Below, piece by piece: positions 54,467-63,508 of a stretch of DNA of 64,000 bases. A program made the position numbers and the translations under genes. This stretch comes from JABDEZ01 sp965276955. GTDB taxonomy: Bacteria; Bacteroidota; Bacteroidia; Chitinophagales; Chitinophagaceae. The stretch lies in NCBI GenBank assembly GCA_965276955.1, contig CBDIBP010000033.1, forward strand, positions 1 through 64,000, read 5' to 3'. A model generated the notes under the pieces. The model had not been told where the DNA came from. It did not search any database and saw only the letters and a list, made by a program, of their open reading frames with translations. How positions within the stretch are numbered: position 1 is the stretch's first letter; every line of letters begins with the position of its first letter.

Positions 54467-54813
54467 CAAAATTACCGCCACCAGTAAAAACCAGAAAGAA
54501 CAAGAAATAACACAAAATACCTATACTATCCACCATCGGATGTTTCAAGGTATCGACCACCCAAAAATTACCGATTTATATTTTTACCGGTCAACCGGAA
54601 ATTTTATCAACGGTACAGCCACTACAATGACCTCGTTTTCTCTATACCCTGTAGATCCTGATTCACACAAAATTACCGCCACCAGTAAAAACCGGAAAAA
54701 ACAAGAAATAACACAAAGTACTAATACCCGCTACCACAGTACATTTAGAGCCGTCATCCCATCAAAAATTACCGATTTACTTTTTTACCGGTCAATCGGA
54801 AATTTCACCAACC
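54467..54813. repeat. Direct repeat, two copies at 201-bp period
   Basis: Two segments repeat with an exact 201-bp offset: CAAAATTACCGCCACCAGTA... at 54467 and 54668, and CAAAAATTACCGATTTA... at 54562 and 54763; the spacer between them has diverged. The decamer AAAATTACCG occurs four times (54468, 54564, 54669, 54765). Each unit also contains an imperfect inverted repeat (AATTACCG with CGGAAATT). This looks like a duplicated intergenic element or small non-autonomous repeat. No transposase is linked. Confidence 0.8.
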
Positions 54814-54850
54814 CCACCGCTTCTTGTTACTCTGCAAAGCGTATAGATGT

Positions 54851-54858
54851 TATATTTG
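54851..54858 (+). promoter_or_regulatory. Candidate -7 box (TATATTTG) of valS
   Basis: TATATTTG matches TAnnTTTG and lies 57 bp before the valS start. A CTTG at 54823 is a possible weak -33 element with slightly long spacing. Confidence 0.45.
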
Positions 54859-54915
54859 CAGACTTTCGTCTGCTTATAGGTATGGTCACCTCGGCAGCGC
54901 TACAAACATTAAACA

Positions 54916-57549
54916 ATGGAATTAAGTAAGAATTTTCAGCATAAGGAAGCAGAGCAGAATTGGTACGAGCATTGGGACAAGGCAGGATATTTCAAGTCGG
55001 TGCCCGATGACCGGCCCGCATATACCGTAGTGATACCACCACCCAATGTAACCGGTGTGCTGCACATGGGCCATGCCCTTAATGATACGGTGCAGGATGT
55101 ACTGGTGCGCCGTGCAAAGATGCTGGGCTACAACACCTGTTGGGTGCCCGGTACCGACCATGCCAGCATAGCCACAGAGGCCAAGGTGGTGAACATGCTG
55201 AAAGAACAAGGAATAGACAAGAAGACACTGAGCCGCGATGAGTTCATGACCTATGCGTGGCAGTGGAAAGATAAATATGGCGGCATCATATTGCAGCAGT
55301 TGAAGAAACTGGGTTGTGCACTCGACTGGGATCGCACCCATTTCACTATGGACGAGGATTACTATGCATCCGTGATCCGGGTGTTCGTGGAGCTGTACGA
55401 CAAGGGCTTCATCTATCGCGGAGTAAAGATGATCAACTGGGACCCTAAGGCCAAAACGGCCCTGAGCGATGAAGAGGTGATACACCGCCAAACCAATAGC
55501 AACCTGTACTATGTACGCTACAAGGTAGAGGGTGAAGGGGACGAATATATAACCATAGCAACCGTACGCCCCGAGACCATACTGGGCGATACTGCCGTAT
55601 GTGTGCACCCTGACGACCCACGCTATGCGCACCTGAAAGGTAAGTTCTGCTTTGTGCCACTCATCAACCGCCGCATACCTATCATCTTCGATGATTATAT
55701 AGACATGGAGTTTGGTACGGGCGCACTGAAAGTGACGCCTGCCCACGATATCAATGACTACAACCTGGGCATCAAGTACAACCTGCCCGTAGTAGACACG
55801 CTGAACGAGGATGGTACTATGAGCGAGGCCGCAGGCATGTACATAGGCATGGACCGATTTGCCGTGCGGAAGAAGATAATTGTCGACCTGAAGGAAAGCG
55901 GCAACTTTGTAAAGGATGAACCCTATGCCAACCAGGTAGGCTTCTCAGAGCGGTCAGACGCTGTTGTAGAACCGCGCCTCAGCATGCAGTGGTGGTGCAA
56001 TATGAAGGACATGGCGCAGCCTGCTATCGATGCAGTTGCGAATGAGGATATTGAGTTTTACCCGGCAAAGTTCAAGAACCTGTACAGCCACTGGATGACC
56101 AATATCAAGGACTGGTGCATCAGCCGCCAGCTATGGTGGGGCCAGCGCATACCGGCCTGGTACGATGTAGAGAATGGCATGTACATAGCCCACAACGAAG
56201 CAGAGGCCATAGAAAAGTACAAAGCAACAAAGCCAGACCTGGCAAAGACCAACCCAACACTACGCCAAGAAGACGATGTATTGGATACGTGGTTCAGCAG
56301 CTGGTTGTGGCCCATGGAAGTATTTGGCTGGAACAAGGATGCCAACAACGAAGAACTGAAATATTACTACCCTACCAATACGCTGGTAACAGCACCCGAG
56401 ATCATTTTCTTCTGGGTGGCCAGGATGATAATGGCGGGCTACGAGTTCATGGGCCAGAAGCCTTTTGATAAGGTATACTTTACCGGTATAGTACGCGATA
56501 AGCAGGGCAAGAAGATGAGTAAATCTTTAGGCAACTCGCCCGACCTGCTGCAACTGATAGACGACTTTGGCGCCGATGCGGTACGCTTCAGCGTAATGAT
56601 AGCCTCACCAGCCGGCAACGACCTGCTGTACGATGAAAGCATGCTGGAACAAGGCCGCAACTTCTGCAACAAGATGTGGAACGCCATGAAGCTGGTGAAA
56701 GGCTGGGAAGATAGAATAGCTGATAACGTAGAGGACAGCAATATCCGCTTCGCCATAGAGTGGATGCAAAACCGCATCACCACAGTATCTACAGAGATCA
56801 CAGAACTATATAAAGATTTCAGACTTAGTGAAGGACTGAAGACCGTTTACTCCCTTATCTGGAACGACTTCTGCAGTTGGTACCTGGAGTGGGTAAAGCC
56901 CGGTATGGAGCAATCGGTATCGGCATATGTATATGAGCGCACTATTGCTATTTACGAGCAGTTGCTACAATTGCTGCATCCTTATATGCCGTTCGTTACA
57001 GAGGAAATATACCATAGTTTGCGTCACCGCGGTGCCGGCAACGACCTTATAGTACAGCAATTACCATTGTCGGCTGCTGTTGACGCCGAACTGCTGAAGC
57101 AAGGTGCATTCTTACAAGAGTTGATAACTGCCGTTCGCGATACCCGCAATAAGAACCAGCTGAAACCAAAAGAGACGATAAAACTGTGGATAGACAGTAA
57201 GCACCATGCGTTCTACGAAGCTGTGGACGACATATTGCGCAGGCAGGTGAACGCGGAATTTATTGGTTATACTACCGAGGCGCGCCCAGGCAGCATCAGC
57301 ATAGTAGTGCAGACCGACAAGCTATACATAGAAGCCGACCTGGCCACTATGAACGTAGAGCAGCAGGCCGATGAACTGCAAAAAGAACTGGCTTATCTGC
57401 AAGGCTTCCTGGTAAGTATAGACAAAAAGCTGGGTAACGAGCGTTTTGTACAGAATGCAAAACCCGAGGTAATAGCCAACGAAGAGAAAAAGAAGGCTGA
57501 TGCACTGGCTAAAATAAAAACTATTGAAGAAAGCCTGAGTTTGTTATAA
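54916..57549 (+). CDS. valS: Valyl-tRNA synthetase
   Basis: 877 residues, class Ia. The HIGH-type motif PPNVTGVLHMGHAL lies near residues 41-54 and KMSKS at 533-537; the editing domain lies between (about 190-340, with GTGALKVTPAHD), followed by the anticodon-binding domain and a C-terminal coiled coil (about 810-877, rich in Glu/Lys/Gln) that binds the tRNA elbow. It charges tRNA-Val and edits threonine. It is preceded by the repeat region and followed after 10 bp by a secreted protein gene. Confidence 0.98.
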   Translation: MELSKNFQHKEAEQNWYEHWDKAGYFKSVPDDRPAYTVVIPPPNVTGVLHMGHALNDTVQDVLVRRAKMLGYNTCWVPGTDHASIATEAKVVNMLKEQGIDKKTLSRDEFMTYAWQWKDKYGGIILQQLKKLGCALDWDRTHFTMDEDYYASVIRVFVELYDKGFIYRGVKMINWDPKAKTALSDEEVIHRQTNSNLYYVRYKVEGEGDEYITIATVRPETILGDTAVCVHPDDPRYAHLKGKFCFVPLINRRIPIIFDDYIDMEFGTGALKVTPAHDINDYNLGIKYNLPVVDTLNEDGTMSEAAGMYIGMDRFAVRKKIIVDLKESGNFVKDEPYANQVGFSERSDAVVEPRLSMQWWCNMKDMAQPAIDAVANEDIEFYPAKFKNLYSHWMTNIKDWCISRQLWWGQRIPAWYDVENGMYIAHNEAEAIEKYKATKPDLAKTNPTLRQEDDVLDTWFSSWLWPMEVFGWNKDANNEELKYYYPTNTLVTAPEIIFFWVARMIMAGYEFMGQKPFDKVYFTGIVRDKQGKKMSKSLGNSPDLLQLIDDFGADAVRFSVMIASPAGNDLLYDESMLEQGRNFCNKMWNAMKLVKGWEDRIADNVEDSNIRFAIEWMQNRITTVSTEITELYKDFRLSEGLKTVYSLIWNDFCSWYLEWVKPGMEQSVSAYVYERTIAIYEQLLQLLHPYMPFVTEEIYHSLRHRGAGNDLIVQQLPLSAAVDAELLKQGAFLQELITAVRDTRNKNQLKPKETIKLWIDSKHHAFYEAVDDILRRQVNAEFIGYTTEARPGSISIVVQTDKLYIEADLATMNVEQQADELQKELAYLQGFLVSIDKKLGNERFVQNAKPEVIANEEKKKADALAKIKTIEESLSLL

Positions 57550-57559
57550 ATTACAACAC

Positions 57560-58069
57560 ATGAAGCGTACGTTCAGCACAGTTTGCGGTATCATATTCTG
57601 CTTTTTTGCGGTCACCTTGTGGGCGCAAAAAAGCAAGAAAAAACCTGCACCTGCAAAGACCGTTGAGAAAGAAACCGTTGCCGCATACAAGAACTATACT
57701 AAGCCGATAGCTGTGTACCTGGGGCATTCTTCCATTGCAGGAGGCACTGTCCCCAAGCAGGAATTCGATTCTTTGCTAAAGCAGGGATTATTGGGCAAAG
57801 ACTCATCAGGTGTAGAATATAAAGTCACCGGGTTCAACTTTAACTATGCTGAACGCAATGTATATGAGGACAGCACGGGCAATCCTATAATACTCACAGA
57901 CTACCTGATAGAGCCTTGCTTAGGTGATACCGTGGATGCTATAATAGCAGCAACCATATACAAGCGCACTAAGGCTGGTGACACAGTTTATATAGACCAG
58001 ATTAAACTGCTAAGGCCCGACAATGAGACCGCCGCAGGCAAGTCTTTAAAAGTGGTGATTGGCAAGTAG
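57560..58069 (+). CDS. Secreted protein of unknown function
   Basis: 169 residues with a signal peptide (about 1-22, VTLWAQ). A lysine-rich linker follows, then a beta-rich domain whose strands read PIAVYLGHSSIAGGTVPK, YKVTGFNFNYAERNVYED and DTVYIDQIKLLRPDN. The last two strands weakly recall the C-terminal domain of GldM-like gliding proteins, but I cannot confirm that. It stands 10 bp after valS and may ride on the same transcript. Confidence 0.6.
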   Translation: MKRTFSTVCGIIFCFFAVTLWAQKSKKKPAPAKTVEKETVAAYKNYTKPIAVYLGHSSIAGGTVPKQEFDSLLKQGLLGKDSSGVEYKVTGFNFNYAERNVYEDSTGNPIILTDYLIEPCLGDTVDAIIAATIYKRTKAGDTVYIDQIKLLRPDNETAAGKSLKVVIGK

Positions 58070-58110
58070 TAAGGTCACCTTCTTTCTTTTACATTTTGTA
58101 TATTTACTCT

Positions 58111-58428
58111 ATGAATGTAACATCGGTATATGATAAAATCCGGGATACTGTGCTGGCGTGCTTGCCTGGGTCAAGAACATTGCTGTTTGGTTCTCGTGCA
58201 AGGGGAAATATGGATAGCCGTAGTGACTATGACCTACTGATAATAACATCACAGATGTTTACGCCTGCTGAAAAGATCTACTGGAGTAATATACTCGATA
58301 GGGCTATTGTAGCTGCAATAAATGTCCCTGTAGATATCCTGATCAATAGTGAAGAAGAAGTAAAACAAAAACAGGAACTACCTGGCCACATTGTCCGTTC
58401 AGCTATAAGAGAAGGAATAGCGTTATGA
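58111..58428 (+). CDS. MNT-type nucleotidyltransferase (HEPN partner)
   Basis: 105 residues from the ATG at 58111. FGSRARG at 26-32, then DSRSDYDLLI with D39 and D41, and a later D near 76 (NVPVDILIN) make a complete polymerase-beta-like active site. It overlaps the HEPN gene by 4 bp (ATGA). In MNT-HEPN pairs the nucleotidyltransferase counteracts the HEPN protein, for instance by adding nucleotides to it. Confidence 0.88.
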   Translation: MNVTSVYDKIRDTVLACLPGSRTLLFGSRARGNMDSRSDYDLLIITSQMFTPAEKIYWSNILDRAIVAAINVPVDILINSEEEVKQKQELPGHIVRSAIREGIAL

Positions 58429-58823
58429 CCACTGCCCTAAAGATATATATCCAGGACTGGATGAACAAGGCAGAACATGATCTGATGACTGCCCAAAGAC
58501 TGCTCGAAATTGAACCCATGATCTTGGATAATGCCTGCTTTCATTGCCAGCAAGCCATTGAAAAGCTCCTAAAAGCTTACCTGATATATAACGGACACGA
58601 TGTTGAGAGAACGCACAATATTATATTTCTCTTATCAGAATGTTCAAACTTTGATTCAATTTTCACAACAGTTGACCCATTAAATATAAACGCTTATGCA
58701 GTACAGGTCCGTTACCCAGACTCGAGTTTAGACCCAACTACAGAAGAAGCCAAAAGTTTTTATACGCTGGCCTTAAATATTAGAGCGCTGGTCTCAGAAA
58801 GAATTCTATTCCCAGCTGGGTGA
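58425..58823 (+). CDS. HEPN-domain protein (partner of the nucleotidyltransferase)
   Basis: 132 residues. HEPN features are NKAEHDLMTAQRLLE, ACFHCQQAIEKLLKAYLIY and ERTHNIIFLL. The Rx4-6H ribonuclease motif of toxic HEPN proteins is not evident around H64 (only RTH), so this may be the non-catalytic kind that accompanies nucleotidyltransferases rather than an active RNase. It is translationally coupled to the MNT gene. Confidence 0.85.
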   Translation: MTTALKIYIQDWMNKAEHDLMTAQRLLEIEPMILDNACFHCQQAIEKLLKAYLIYNGHDVERTHNIIFLLSECSNFDSIFTTVDPLNINAYAVQVRYPDSSLDPTTEEAKSFYTLALNIRALVSERILFPAG

Positions 58824-58882
58824 CCAAACTTATACAAACTTTAACTTGCCACCTTTTACCTTTATAGAAAGGATGCTCCGCT

Positions 58883-59368
58883 ATGAAAAAAGTTCTGTTC
58901 GTATTGTCTTTGCTGTTATCATTTACCACAGTATTTGCACAACACATAAAAAGCTATACTGCCGCGCAGCTTATGCAGCGCGCTACCAGCAGCGATACTG
59001 TTTACATTATTAACTTCTGGGCCACATGGTGTGTGCCTTGCGTTCATGAGCTACCGGAGTTTGACGTGTTGCAGACAAAATATACAGGCAAACCTGTGAA
59101 GATCATTATGGCCAGTCTTGATTTTAAGGAAAGCTATCCTTTAAAACTGCAAACATTCATCGACCGTAGAAAGATGCAGCCAGAGGTGGTGTGGTTCAAC
59201 GAAACTGATGCCAACACCTTTATGCCCAAAATAGACAGCACCTGGCTGGGCTCTATACCATCTACACTTATATTGAACAGGGCGAACGGGTTCCGTACAT
59301 TTATCGAGAGCACAATAACTAATGAGCAGATAAGCGCCATAGTAGATAAACAACTGGCTATAAAATAA
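58883..59368 (+). CDS. Periplasmic TlpA-like thiol-disulfide oxidoreductase
   Basis: 161 residues: signal peptide (about 1-20), then a thioredoxin fold with the active site WCVPC at 49-53 in INFWATWCVPCVHELPEF and the cis-proline loop SIPSTLIL. It should reduce or shuffle disulfides, perhaps for cytochrome maturation, in the periplasm. The FUSC gene begins 6 bp after it. Confidence 0.9.
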   Translation: MKKVLFVLSLLLSFTTVFAQHIKSYTAAQLMQRATSSDTVYIINFWATWCVPCVHELPEFDVLQTKYTGKPVKIIMASLDFKESYPLKLQTFIDRRKMQPEVVWFNETDANTFMPKIDSTWLGSIPSTLILNRANGFRTFIESTITNEQISAIVDKQLAIK

Positions 59369-59374
59369 TGTATA

Positions 59375-61546
59375 TTGCCTGTGCGCACCACTAAGCCATA
59401 CAAGCGTCTGAATAAACTGATAGAACAGGAGACATTTGAGCCCATGTTCAGCTGGGGGCTTCGCATGGGCATTTCGGCTATCGTGCCTCTTATCTGGGGT
59501 CTTGCCACTCACCACATATTTGATGCTGTATGGATAACCATAACAGCAGAAGCTATTTGCTGGGTAGAGTTGAAAGGCTCTTATGCATGGCGTATACGCA
59601 CCCTTGCATCAGGCGCTATCCTGGCTATCATTGCTTCTATATTGGGCTCTGTTACCGGGCAAAACATATGGATAAGCACCTTGTGCATGTTCGTAGTAGG
59701 CTTTGTGGCTACCTTGCTCAAGAACATTGGTGACAGGGCCAGTGGCCTGGCCATATGTGTGTACCTGTTGTTCATACTAAGCAATGCCTACCCTACCCTT
59801 ACCTTGCAGGCTACAGAGCACAGGGTGTATCTTGTTCTTATTGGTGCAGCATGGCCTATAGCAGTAGGTATGGGTTTGTCTCTGTTTACCCCAGCAGAGC
59901 AACCATTCAGGCGGCAGATAGCGCTGATATGGCGTGCTGTGGCCAGCCTGGTAGGCACCGTAGGCCAGGGATGGGATGGTACCGCAAAACGCAGTAATAT
60001 ACGGGATATATACTTGAAGGAAAAGGATGTGCGCAGATCTATAGATAGTTCTTTTGAGTTTCATGGCCAAATGGCGCACCAGGTGCAGGAGCAGGACAAA
60101 CAAAAATACCACCTGGCACAGTTGCGCAAAGCTGCATCACTCACAGCTGTACACATCATAGCTATGAGTGAGGAAATGGAGCATATCAACTTCAGTGTGC
60201 TCGACCCTTCTTTGAAGGTCAAATTCTCTGTTTTGTTCTCTGCAATGCATGATGCATTAGAACGTATGGCCGTCTTTACGGTAACGTTAAGGCCCGAGGA
60301 AAAAGTGATACTCATATCCCGCATCAGCAGGTTAAAAAAGCTGGTGATGCTGTCTAAACAGTATCCATTGGATCATGACCATTCATCTACCAGGGCCATC
60401 AAAAAGATTATACATCTTTCTGAGCGGTCTTTGAAGCTGGTGGAGCGCTCTGTAGATCATATAGAGGGTATGGGTAAGGATGTGCTTGCTTTCCGCACGT
60501 ACTCTATGGTAAAGACGCTGTTCATCCTCAATCCCCGGTATGTTGTAAACTCATTGCGCACCTTATTCAGTTTCAATACTTTCAATACCAGGTACGCATT
60601 ACGGTCTGCCATAGCAGCTACCATAGCTTTGTTCATTTATAAATGGTTCGGTATCAATCATGGCTACTGGCTGCCCTTCAGCGTTATGATAGTGATACAG
60701 CCCTACTTTGGCGCTACATTCACCAAGGCATTACAACGCGTTACCGGCACTGTTGTGGGCGGCATAGTGGGTAGTATATTGCTTCATGTAGATGAGCATA
60801 TACACCTTACAGAGGCTATACTATTCATCACGTTCGTACTGATGGTCTATTATTTCAGGAAGAACTACGGACTGGCGGTTTTCGTTATCACCGTGAACCT
60901 GGTGCTGTTATTCAACCTGGAGGCTGCGGTGCAGCCTATGCTGATAATAACACGTGCTTTATGTACCATTGGGGGCTCTGGACTGGCGGTAATAGCAGGG
61001 TTCGCACTGCTGCCCACATGGGATAAAAAATGGCTGCCCGTGCACCTGGCCACGGCTATTAACTGCAATTATGAATATTTTAAGGCCACCTTTTTCGGTT
61101 CAAAGCCCAACCTCAACTGGACAAAGAACAAACGCAGTGCAGAAACAAAGAACAGTAATGTATTCGATTCTCTGAACAGGTATATACACGAGCCTAAGAG
61201 TGTAGATAATTCCACTCTATATTATAGCCTGGTATTGCACAACATCCGCATCACCCGCAGCCTCAACAATATATATTTAGAGGGCGAGAACCAGGCACAG
61301 GGGCAGGCCACCACAGAGCAGCAAGGCAAAATAAATGAATGTCTGTTATGGTTCAATAATATAGAGGAAGGTATTCGGTATCTATTCCCCAGCATCAAGG
61401 AAAATTTGTCAGCAGTAGACCCTGCATTCCGCACGCCATTCCTGCTATCTGATGCGCAAGTGATATATGTAGAGAAACTACTGGTGGAGCTGAAGACCAT
61501 GAGCCTGGATATAGACGAATTGTCGCAAAAGAAACATGTTGAATAA
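59375..61546 (+). CDS. FUSC-family inner-membrane transporter (YccS/aromatic-exporter type)
   Basis: 723 residues. A first bundle of about six helices (30-180), a cytosolic linker, a second bundle (about 400-560) with PFSVMIVIQPYFGATFTKALQRVTGT (the FUSC_2 signature), and a cytosolic tail. YccS-type proteins are proposed exporters of aromatic acids. The first codon is TTG at 59375; a GTG at 59381 and an ATG at 59444 are alternatives, so the exact N-terminus is uncertain. It follows the TlpA gene directly. Confidence 0.85.
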   Translation: MPVRTTKPYKRLNKLIEQETFEPMFSWGLRMGISAIVPLIWGLATHHIFDAVWITITAEAICWVELKGSYAWRIRTLASGAILAIIASILGSVTGQNIWISTLCMFVVGFVATLLKNIGDRASGLAICVYLLFILSNAYPTLTLQATEHRVYLVLIGAAWPIAVGMGLSLFTPAEQPFRRQIALIWRAVASLVGTVGQGWDGTAKRSNIRDIYLKEKDVRRSIDSSFEFHGQMAHQVQEQDKQKYHLAQLRKAASLTAVHIIAMSEEMEHINFSVLDPSLKVKFSVLFSAMHDALERMAVFTVTLRPEEKVILISRISRLKKLVMLSKQYPLDHDHSSTRAIKKIIHLSERSLKLVERSVDHIEGMGKDVLAFRTYSMVKTLFILNPRYVVNSLRTLFSFNTFNTRYALRSAIAATIALFIYKWFGINHGYWLPFSVMIVIQPYFGATFTKALQRVTGTVVGGIVGSILLHVDEHIHLTEAILFITFVLMVYYFRKNYGLAVFVITVNLVLLFNLEAAVQPMLIITRALCTIGGSGLAVIAGFALLPTWDKKWLPVHLATAINCNYEYFKATFFGSKPNLNWTKNKRSAETKNSNVFDSLNRYIHEPKSVDNSTLYYSLVLHNIRITRSLNNIYLEGENQAQGQATTEQQGKINECLLWFNNIEEGIRYLFPSIKENLSAVDPAFRTPFLLSDAQVIYVEKLLVELKTMSLDIDELSQKKHVE

Positions 61547-61589
61547 AAACATCAAAACCATTGCGGCACATGTGTCGTAGTTTAGTATC

Positions 61590-62177
61590 ATGAATTACCT
61601 GGCACATGCTTATCTTTCTTTTGGAGATGCAGAGATACTGACCGGCAACTTGATAGCCGACCACGTAAAGGGCCGAATAGCGTTGGATGCATATCCACCC
61701 GGCATACGTAAAGGCATATTGCTGCACCGGAAAATTGATGAATTTACAGACAGGCACCCGGCCACGCACCGCGCCCAGTTATGGTTCAGAGAAAAGTATG
61801 GTTTGTATTCAGGCCCTATAACAGATATTCTTTATGACCATTTTTTAGCCATAGACCCACGTTGCTTCCAGTCAGAAAAACAATTACTGGAGTTTAGTAT
61901 AAATACCTATGATCAGCTGCAGGAACAAGCGCAATGGTTCCCTGCAAAATTTGCAGAGTACTTTCCATACATGCGCGAGCGTAACTGGCTATACGGCTAC
62001 AGAACATTGCAAGGCATGCAGCATTCGCTAAAAGGCCTAACCCGGCGGGCAAAGTATATGGCCGATGTAGAAGATGCTTATAATACCTTCATTGTGTACT
62101 ATTATCAACTGGCACAGTGTTATTACGAATTGATAGATGATGTTGTAAAATTTGTTAAAATTGAGTTAACCCAATAA
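61590..62177 (+). CDS. acpH: Acyl carrier protein phosphodiesterase
   Basis: 195 residues of the AcpH/DUF479 family: MNYLAHAYLSFGD at the start, LTGNLIADHVKGR, GILLHRKIDEFTDRHP with metal-binding histidine and aspartate of the HD type, ILYDHFLAID, and RNWLYGYRTLQGMQHSLKGLTRRAK. It removes phosphopantetheine from holo-ACP. The 44-bp spacing after FUSC may allow co-transcription. Confidence 0.9.
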   Translation: MNYLAHAYLSFGDAEILTGNLIADHVKGRIALDAYPPGIRKGILLHRKIDEFTDRHPATHRAQLWFREKYGLYSGPITDILYDHFLAIDPRCFQSEKQLLEFSINTYDQLQEQAQWFPAKFAEYFPYMRERNWLYGYRTLQGMQHSLKGLTRRAKYMADVEDAYNTFIVYYYQLAQCYYELIDDVVKFVKIELTQ

Positions 62178-62195
62178 TGCTCCCTCCGTACCTTT

Positions 62196-62203
62196 TATAT
62201 TTG
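62196..62203 (+). promoter_or_regulatory. Candidate -7 box (TATATTTG) of the serine hydrolase gene
   Basis: TATATTTG fits the TAnnTTTG consensus and lies 22 bp before the start at 62226, giving a very short leader. The -33 element is not obvious. Confidence 0.4.
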
Positions 62204-62225
62204 CCCGTTTGATAAGATAGAAACT

Positions 62226-63434
62226 ATGTTCAAGAAGAATACCGCTAAATATATCTCGTGCCTGATGTTAATATTGTTCGTTGCCTGCCACAGCAAGCAG
62301 CAGCAGGTAACGGCCCGCACTAATATCAGTAACAATGCCTTTCACGATACTCCCAAAAAAACAACTATTCTTCCGCTCGTATACGATACTATGTCAGTTC
62401 ATGCACGTGAGACCATACAAAAACTGGATGCTTACTATTTTGCGCAGGCACGCATGGGATTCAATGGCAGCGTACTTGTGGGCGCAAAAGGTAAAATAAT
62501 CTATGAACGATATTTTGGCTACGCTAATAGAGAGGCAAAGCAACCTATGCAGCAAAACAGTGGTGTGCAATTGGCGTCTATCAGTAAAACATTTACCGGC
62601 ACGGCAATATTGTATCTCTATGAGAACAAACATATAGACCTTGACCAGCCAGTGCAGTATTATTTAAAAACGTTCCCTTACCCTGCCATTACGGTGCGCA
62701 TGTTATTGAACCACAGGAGCGGTCTGCGCGACTACACCCACTGGGTAGAAGACTATACCGAGGACCAGAAAACACCAATAACGAATGCGCAGATGCTGGC
62801 TATGATGGCAAAAAACAAACCAGGACTGGAGTTCAAACCAGGTACGCGTTTCACCTACAGCAATACTAACTATGCAGTGTTGGCCCTGATAGTAGAACAG
62901 GTGACGGGCATGAACTTCAGGGACTTTATGCACCGATACATTTTTGCACCACTGGGTATGAACCATACCTATATATGCGATGCAGCTAAAGGCTTGCCTG
63001 CCGATGCAAGTATCAGTTACAGATATAACTGGACACGCGAACCCAACATGTTTGCCGACGGCATCTATGGCGACAAAAATGTGTATAGCACACCTGAAGA
63101 TATGTATCGCTGGGACCAATCGTTCTACAAAAGCACGTTACTTTCTGAAGCGACCATAGAGCTTGCGTATGGCCCTTGCTCTTTTGAACGCAAAGGTGTA
63201 AAGAACTATGGGCTGGGCTGGCGCATGCTTTGCTTCCCCAATGGGAATAAGATCATATACCATAACGGATGGTGGCATGGTAACAATACATCTTTTTACC
63301 GCTTTATAGGAGAGAACCTTACTATTGTTGTGCTCGGTAACAAGCACAATACCGGCATTTACCACCAAGCACCTAAAATATTCAGCATTGTAAAGAACAT
63401 GCCGGAGATGAAGGGATTTGATAGCGAGGAGTAA
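62226..63434 (+). CDS. Beta-lactamase-like serine hydrolase, lipoprotein
   Basis: 402 residues. A lipoprotein signal ends at C21 (LFVAC). The class C/AmpC-like fold shows S118-x-x-K121 in LASISKTFTGT, the YSN motif in FTYSNTNYAVL, and HNGWWHG in place of the KTG-type motif. It is likely a cell-wall or small-ester hydrolase anchored to a membrane; hydrolysis of beta-lactams is not predicted. It stands alone with its own likely promoter. Confidence 0.87.
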   Translation: MFKKNTAKYISCLMLILFVACHSKQQQVTARTNISNNAFHDTPKKTTILPLVYDTMSVHARETIQKLDAYYFAQARMGFNGSVLVGAKGKIIYERYFGYANREAKQPMQQNSGVQLASISKTFTGTAILYLYENKHIDLDQPVQYYLKTFPYPAITVRMLLNHRSGLRDYTHWVEDYTEDQKTPITNAQMLAMMAKNKPGLEFKPGTRFTYSNTNYAVLALIVEQVTGMNFRDFMHRYIFAPLGMNHTYICDAAKGLPADASISYRYNWTREPNMFADGIYGDKNVYSTPEDMYRWDQSFYKSTLLSEATIELAYGPCSFERKGVKNYGLGWRMLCFPNGNKIIYHNGWWHGNNTSFYRFIGENLTIVVLGNKHNTGIYHQAPKIFSIVKNMPEMKGFDSEE

Positions 63435-63508
63435 TATTGATATGATGCCCGTATAGCTTATTAACCCCATTTTATTTGCTACTTTAGTTGTTGTAAACAC
63501 TACGCACT

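Larger units (their letters stand above)
54335..54915. other. Intergenic repeat region between the toxin-antitoxin pair and valS
   Basis: 581 bp. It holds a two-copy 201-bp direct repeat (54467-54813) and the likely valS promoter box at 54851. A plus-strand frame at 54540-54929 exists only because the period is a multiple of three, and is not taken as a gene. Confidence 0.65.

Noticed and set aside
54540..54929. A 129-codon plus-strand frame just before valS
   Set aside because: It is made of the 201-bp repeat, whose length is a multiple of three, so the repeated KITDL...FYRS...GNF peptide pattern arises from DNA repetition. It overlaps the valS start and has no family match.
57560..58069. 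GldM paralogue
   Set aside because: Only the last two strands recall a GldM C-terminal domain; length and start do not match, so it is left as unknown.
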